Source of the DNA: Capsicum annuum
Lineage: Eukaryota; Streptophyta; Magnoliopsida; Solanales; Solanaceae
Direction: 5' to 3'
Assembly (NCBI RefSeq): GCF_002878395.1
Contig: NC_061118.1
Coordinates: forward strand, 84,594,673 to 84,658,672
DNA: 64,000 nucleotides
Shown: positions 58,400 through 64,000 of the stretch, piece after piece
How the letters are laid out: each line of letters starts with the position of its first letter
Position numbering within the stretch: the first letter of the stretch is position 1
Notes under the pieces: model-generated
Seen by the model: the letters and a program-made list of their open reading frames with translations, nothing else
Told to the model about the DNA's origin: nothing
Database searches by the model: none
Position numbers and translations under genes: made by a program

Positions 58400-60240
58400 T
58401 GTTGCTGCAAAGACCCGCTCATCTGGAAAAGTTTCATATATGTCAAGATCATCCCCTAACTCCTGCATTGCCTTCTCCTGAAAGAGCGAATAGTGATCAA
58501 CAACCTGATTCTAACTGCCCTTTCGATCTTTTACCTCAAAGTAAAATTCTTCCAGCAAGAGGATCCAATGTATTAAACTCAGTTTAGCATTCTTATTTGA
58601 TATTAGATACCTCAAAGCTTCTTGATCTGTGTGAACTATGACTTTGGTTGCAATCAAATAGGACTGCTGGCAAATAACTCCTGCTTAGTGACTGTATAGT
58701 TCTTCTGTGCGGGGTTTAATGCCTTGATGGCATAATATATTGGGGGAAGGATTTTCTCATGTTTTTGGCCTAGTTAAGCACCAAAGATCACTCCACTATC
58801 ATCACACATAACCTTGAAAGTAAAAACCAATCAGGGGATACAATAACAAAAGCTGAGATCAATATCTCCTTAAGGCACTCAAAGGCCTTGAGACATACAT
58901 CTTCAAATACAAATCTCACCTTCTCTAAAAGCTCGCATAAAGGATTAACAATTTTTTAGAAGTCCTTGACGAACCTCCTATAAAAGCCAGCATGACCCAA
59001 AAAATTTCGATTACCTTTAACTTAAATCAATGGAGGTAATTGTTCAATCACCTTTAGTTTTGATTTATCCACCTCAATACCCCATTTTGACATTTTGTGA
59101 CCAAGGATAATACCTTCATTCACCATAAAATGGCACTTCCAATTCAACACCAGATTTCACTCCTCATATCTTTGGAGTATGTTGGCCAAATGGTCAAAAA
59201 AACATCAAAGGAATCCCCAACTATCAAAAATTTGTCCATGAATACCTCTATAGTGTCTTTCACCATGTCATAAAATGTGGACATCATACATCTCTAAAAA
59301 TTGAAGGAAGTATTGCATAATTCGAATGGCATACTCTTGAACACCAAGTCCCTTAAGGGCAAGTTAAAGTACTATTTTCCTGGTCTTCGATAGCAATAGA
59401 AATCATATTGTATCCCGAGTTCCCATCAAGAAAATAGTACCAATCCTTGCCTGCTAGTATATCAAGCATCCAATCCATGAATGGCATAGGGAAATGGTCT
59501 TTTTGAGTTCAAGTATTTAGCTTTCTGTAATCCATGTATACTCTCCATCCAGTAACCAGTCTCATGGGAACCAATTCATTCTTCAAATTAGGGACCACAA
59601 TGATCCCACCCTTATTCGGTACGCATTAAACCAGGTTGAATTACTTGCTGTCTGCAATAGGGTAAACCACTCTAGTATTTAACCACTTGATAATTTCCTT
59701 ATTTGCTACCTCTTGCATGGGAGAATTCTACCTATGATACACTCGATTCTAGGTAGATACTCTGGTTTAAGAAGTATCTTATGAGCACAAATACTGGGTA
59801 CAATCCCCACAATATCTGTAATAGTCCATCCTATGGCACTCTTGAATCTCTGCAACACTAAAAGCAATGCTTCAACCTATGACTCCAATAAGCCAACAAT
59901 AATTATGACCAAAAAGGTATTATCGGCCCCTAAACATGCATAGCGCAAGTCAGCTAGGAGGGTCTTTAATTCCTATAGCGATGACTCCTTAATTGATGGT
60001 CAAGATGAAGGAGTGGTTCTATTCTTCAGATCAAGATCAAGTTTCTTTGGAGAATAATTATAAGAATCTATACAATACAATGCGATCACCATCTCACCGT
60101 ACTTATCAATAAAATCATTGTCAAAGTTAATGATTACTACTGTTATTGCCTCAACCCCAAGTCTCTCTTCAATGGGCACAGTAACTTCATCATCATCTAT
60201 AGTCTCAATCACGAACACCACTCTCATATCCTTTGATTGT
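58400..60240 (-). pseudogene. pol: Element L reverse transcriptase and RNase H
   Basis: The frame 60000-60227 holds the Athila linker between protease and RT (EERLGVEAITVVIINF, then YSPKKLDLDLKNRTTP). KSAIGWTITDIVGI follows near 59840 in another frame. The catalytic box near 59225-59265 reads TIEVFMDKFLIVGDSFDVF, with Lys where the second Asp of the usual MDDF belongs. RNase H is recognisable as DDSGVIFGA and ILPPIYYAIKALNPAQKNYT (about 58690-58810). Frames shift often, and 58950-59500 is very degraded. Confidence 0.83.
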
Positions 60241-60296
60241 CATATAAATTGACAAATATTAAATGTAATTTGCTCATCATTAAGTTCGAACTTTAT

Positions 60297-60620
60297 CTAC
60301 CGCATCTCCATGTCAACCAAGGCCCTACCCGTAGCTAGGAAAGGCCTTTCTAAAATAATAGGGACTTCAAAGTCCACTTCGTAGTTAAGGATCACAACAT
60401 CGACTGGAAATATAAAGGTTTCCACCCTTATCAAAACATCACATAAAATACCAACTAGTTTTTTCACAAATCGGTCATCCATCAATAGCCTCATAGATAT
60501 AGGTTTGGTGCACCCAACCCCAACTACTTGTATACTACCAACGACATCGGATTGATATTAGTTTCTAAATCACATACAGCTCAAGAGAATTTGAAAGACC
60601 CAATGGTACATGGAATAGTA
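60297..60620 (-). pseudogene. Element L protease
   Basis: The frame 60297-60494 reads KKLVGILCDVLIRVETFIFP and then DFEVPIILERPFLATGRALV, the C-terminal half of the Athila protease. Upstream, FTIPCTIGSF is followed by a segment where the expected DLGAS active site reads DLETN with a shifted frame, then INPMSLVVY. The catalytic Asp survives but its motif does not. Confidence 0.85.
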
Positions 60621-60712
60621 AATGCTTTAGGGTCTTTGTTCTTCTCAACTAGTAATTGGGAAATGATGGCACTGCAATGATGAACATTATCAGCTAGCTC
60701 AAAACTCACCGT

Positions 60713-62640
60713 TCACTTTTTAGTAACCAAATCCTTCATGAACTTAGTATAACCAGGCATCTGCTCTAATTCTTCTACAAGATAAATATTAACAGACATT
60801 TCTTTCAATATCAATAAGAACGTCTGATACTTCTCTTTCTCTTGTTTCTTCCTAATTATTTGGGGAAAAGTATAGGGAGGTCGTGGAATGGTCTTCAACA
60901 TAAGCTCAACTATCTTCTTCTTTTCTTTATCCTTCCCAACACTTTTATCTACACCTATCAATTTTTGTGATGACTTAGCATTATTCTTCAACTTCTCTTT
61001 CTCCACTTTAGGTGTCTCATTAACCTCAATACTATCATTCCACATCTCATTAACTACAGGAATTAGGAGGTCAACAGTGGCCTTAGAAATTTGAGTGATG
61101 ATAGAAATAAAGTGGTCGTTGTTCTTATTATTCTCCACTATATTGCTTGGAAGGCTGCCTGACTGTCGTTGATTCAAAGTTGCTGACATTTGGCTAAATT
61201 ACTGCTTCAATTACTTGATCGCAGTAGCATGTGATTCCACTTTCTAGGTCAAACCTGAAATGTCTGACTTAATCTCCTTAAGGCAATTTTCTTGACTTTC
61301 CTGACCCTTTACCAGCTTTAAGAACATAGCCTCCATCCTTGATTAAGTGTCGCAGCCGCCTAGTGGTACATATGTATCACCCTTCTTATAATCATCCTTG
61401 CATCTCCAATCATCATCCTTCTCTTTGTTTTGATATTTATACCTATCCTTATAGTAATTCCAACCTTATTTCCCTTGCCTAGAGTTCTAATTATCTTAAG
61501 CAGATGATCGGCCCTTGGCTCTAAAATCCGATATCTCTCTATCTAGATATTTTGCCTCTTCATTCTCATCTAAATCATATGATATAGAGGCCTTACTTAG
61601 CATACCCACTTCATTTACCTTCTCAAATTTTATCATTGCAAACTACCTTATCATCCACCCAACCTCCATCCTTAGTTGAGCAACCTCTTATGCCACTATG
61701 TCATCAATAACTCTATGCTCGATGGAAGCATCAATAAGATGAGAGCCAGTTCCTCTCTCTGCCTCCTAAGTATGACACCCTTGGTTGGTGAGAGAGATCT
61801 GATATAATATCTTTGATGCTACCTCTCAATAAGGGTTCATGATTACTCCATTTGTAATAGTATCTACCATAGCTTTTGTACTGGTATTAAGGGCTAGATA
61901 GAATATTTCAAGTAAGTTTCTTCCCAAAATTCTATGATTAGGTACCATTATCAACTTCTCTTAAATCAAAACCATGGAAAATACATTGATTCAGAATGAA
62001 ACTTCTTGAAATTATATATTTCGTCCTTCAACTGTAGAATTCTAGATGGAAGAGAGAAATAGTCTAAAAATAGCCTTCGTAACTCATTCCAAGTAGCCAT
62101 AGACCGACGAGGAAGTTCCCCTAATAATAATGTTCCTTCATCAGCTACAGATAAAGGGAACAACCTGAGTCTTAGAGCTTCCTGATCTACCCCTAATGTA
62201 TTAAGTGAAAATTCTAATAAAATTAATGAGGTGCATGTTTGCATCATCCATCGGAAATCCCATAAACACACCTTTCATATTCAATAATTGGATCGTAGCA
62301 CTAATAATGTCAAACTTCACACTCGGTGGTAATGTAGGAGGAATGATAGCTACCGTCTCGTTAGGCTCAACATATCCCAAGTCCTTCTATGGATCATCAT
62401 ATGGTGTAAAGTATTGATACACTAGGAATACTTAAGCTCTACCCTTTCTACCTGTATCTCAGTTTTTGTCGAGTTCTGCTCCATATCTCTATCTCTCTAT
62501 CTTTGCCTCCTAACCTATACAACACAGGTATCTATATCCTTCCTTGCATTAGTATAATTTTCTTCTACTAATAATTGATCAGTGGTTTGATTAATCATCT
62601 CCTAAACTGTACCGGGAGGAGGAGGCAAACAAGTAGGATT
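60713..62640 (-). pseudogene. gag: Element L gag (Athila type)
   Basis: Read from about 62440 down: VEPNETVAIIPPTLPPSVKF, IQLLNMKGVFMGFPMDDANM, then LNTLGVDQEALRLRLFPLSV and TWNELRRLFLDYFSLPSRIL in the open frame 61966-62271, the Athila capsid core. A degraded middle (61200-61960) follows. The 158-codon open frame 60713-61189 holds the C-terminal part: a Lys/Glu-rich linker, RPPYTFPQIIRKKQEKEKY and VEELEQMPGYTKFMKDLVTK. This directly precedes the protease. It is the longest open frame of the element, but upstream stops exclude a full gag. Confidence 0.88.
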
Positions 62641-62641
62641 G

Positions 62642-64000
62642 TGACATGACCCAAACCAGGGCCTTGTCGTAATGGGTATCCCAAGTCTAACCAGGACTGG
62701 AGACCACCCCCATTACCCAACCCAACTAACCTACGCATACCTGAGTTGGATGATTTCAAAACATGTAACAAGATAGCGTTATTGCATAATCCAATACTCT
62801 AGGATAGGTCTATATCTGTGGCCACCCTAATGAGTCTATTCGTCTGATACCCAACCGATAACCAATACCAACCAAACCATATTCCAAACCATAACCATAT
62901 GATTCCCATAATAATTATATATAGTCCCAATATAAAAGATGGTGGAACAATAAGAAATTTATTCCTACGATATCAGCCCCAATACCAATATCGATACCAA
63001 GGCTGATACCAATAATAATCCCGCTCATACCAACCTATAGTAGTTCCACAAAAGACTTTAACAAAAAGAATACCAAAATCTGGTTGGGACATGGCCCCAA
63101 CCATAGCTAAAACTAGTATCCATAAATAAACCAAAGTATGAAATAATATCCATGAAATGGATCTTTCTAGAAAGATAGAAGCGTACCACTTCAATCCAAT
63201 AGCTGATCCAGGAGTCCAATCGCTAAGAAGGAGTAGAATGACCGGTTGTTGTATCGCGTGGAGATATAGCCGTCCAAAGATGGGTTAGCGGGTGAATGCA
63301 AGCATGAAATCAGGATAACAACAAAATAATGCCATTTAACAAAACCAAGTAAACCATCCATATGCAGACAAACCATACATATATATAAAACCGTACTGGG
63401 AAAAGAAACTGGGTTTAGAATGTATTTAAAACCATTAACCTAGGTATGTGTAGCTTAACCGTCCTTAACCACCCACAGAATATATGGGTCTAGTTTAACA
63501 CCTTGAACGAGCCCCGATCCATGTAGTCGCATGAACTGGAAATACCATAAGAGTAAGGGATTCCCAAGTACCATTCACCCTTCATGTTACATCCGTACAT
63601 TGTACATATAGGATTCCTGTGTACCTCGTAGTATCATATAAGGTCACCATGACCTACCCTTCATGTTAGTAAACATGAGTTTCAAGTGTTCATCCGTTGG
63701 ACTCCCACCTTCATGGTTAGCTGTCACACCTCCCCTTTATTTCCCAATTAAAACCATTTACAATTAACCAAACCATTATTATTAACCAAGGCTATACATA
63801 GTGGTATCGTCATACCGACTATAACTTGCAGGTATTGTCCTTAGCCAAAACTTTTTGAGATCAAGGGATTCCCATGTACCCATAGATCATATTATCAAAT
63901 TAACTTTGGGGAATCCCATGTACCCCAAAGTTATCCATTATTATGATTACTTGGGGGATTCATTGTAAACCACAAGAATGAATGTTAAACCCAAAACCAT
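62642..64000 (-). repeat. LTR M, continues past the window
   Basis: Begins TGACATGACC on the plus strand, the form in which minus-strand Ty3 LTRs begin here (compare 10807, 20178, 28623). It abuts element L gag. Inside are a run of CCAATACC/GATACC words (62850-63040) and GGGATTCCCATGTACCC repeats (63555-63965). No coding sequence recognised; minus frames of 61-73 codons are not known proteins. Confidence 0.65.
63555..63965. repeat. GGGATTCCCAAGTACC-like dispersed repeat in LTR M
   Basis: Copies near 63560 (GGGATTCCCAAGTACC), 63610 (GGATTCCTGTGTACC), 63865 (GGGATTCCCATGTACCC), 63910 (GGGAATCCCATGTACCCC) and 63955 (GGGGATTCATTGTA). Each is an imperfect inverted repeat. Confidence 0.7.

Larger units (their letters stand above)
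56890..62641 (-). mobile_element. Element L: decayed Athila-like Ty3/gypsy gag-pol
   Basis: On the minus strand, from high to low coordinates, gag, protease, RT/RNase H and integrase follow in Ty3 order, with sequence landmarks of the Athila/Calypso lineage in each. No LTR or PBS of its own can be assigned: LTR M begins at 62642 on the gag side, and the integrase side fades into unassigned LTR-like sequence. The CATGGGTTGCTTCCC word near 56960 is shared with element K. Confidence 0.85.

Noticed and set aside
62973..63376. Tyr/Trp-rich minus frames as a small secreted protein gene
   Set aside because: The Tyr/Trp richness follows from CCAATACC repeats in LTR M; no signal peptide or family match.

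Overview
This window looks like gene-poor, AT-rich plant heterochromatin, probably pericentromeric. The most likely source is a Solanaceae species of the pepper or tomato kind; this is inferred from the style of the Ty3/gypsy LTRs and proteins, not from a database match. I see no host gene that can be defended. Essentially everything assignable is LTR retrotransposon: chromovirus-like (Del/Tekay-type) and Athila-like Ty3 elements, broken by stop codons and frameshifts, nested in one another and cut by later insertions. The short open frames are remnants of gag, protease, reverse transcriptase, RNase H and integrase, or chance frames inside LTRs.

Layout, left to right. Element A (1-8539, +) has a partial 5' LTR, an initiator-Met PBS, decayed gag-pol, a PPT and a full 3' LTR. 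It is followed by an inverted, truncated A-like LTR (8540-9377). Element B1 (9378-16697, -) has gag, PBS and an LTR split by solo LTR F (11979-14530, +). LTR G (16698-19204, -) carries an integrase tail and is cut by LTR H (20178-22249, -). Element I (23612-28622, +) has truncated gag, a complete set of pol domains and part of its 3' LTR. Element D (28623-42969, -) has a 2.7-kb LTR that is itself interrupted by the complete element B2 (30229-40753, -). Element E (42970 to about 50290, -) has an Athila-like LTR and 3' region, a decayed ORF resembling the 'putative plant transposon protein' family, and solo LTR J inside it (45520-47526, perfect GTAAG target duplication). Element K (50578-55954, -) is an internally deleted Athila derivative with both LTRs and a tRNA-Asp-type PBS. 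Element L (about 56890-62641, -) is a decayed Athila gag-pol. LTR M (62642-64000, -) runs off the right edge.

How the parts relate: A and B2 keep the order LTR-PBS-gag-PR-RT-RH-INT-PPT-LTR. B2 keeps the zinc knuckle, the RT aspartates and the integrase triad, but stop codons break its frame. A, I and L also have altered catalytic residues. K and E have no enzymes of their own and could only have moved with help from autonomous relatives. The most interesting general pattern is that nearly every LTR carries its own array of short dyad words just upstream of its TATA-like box, and the word differs between families and even between related copies (B1 and B2).
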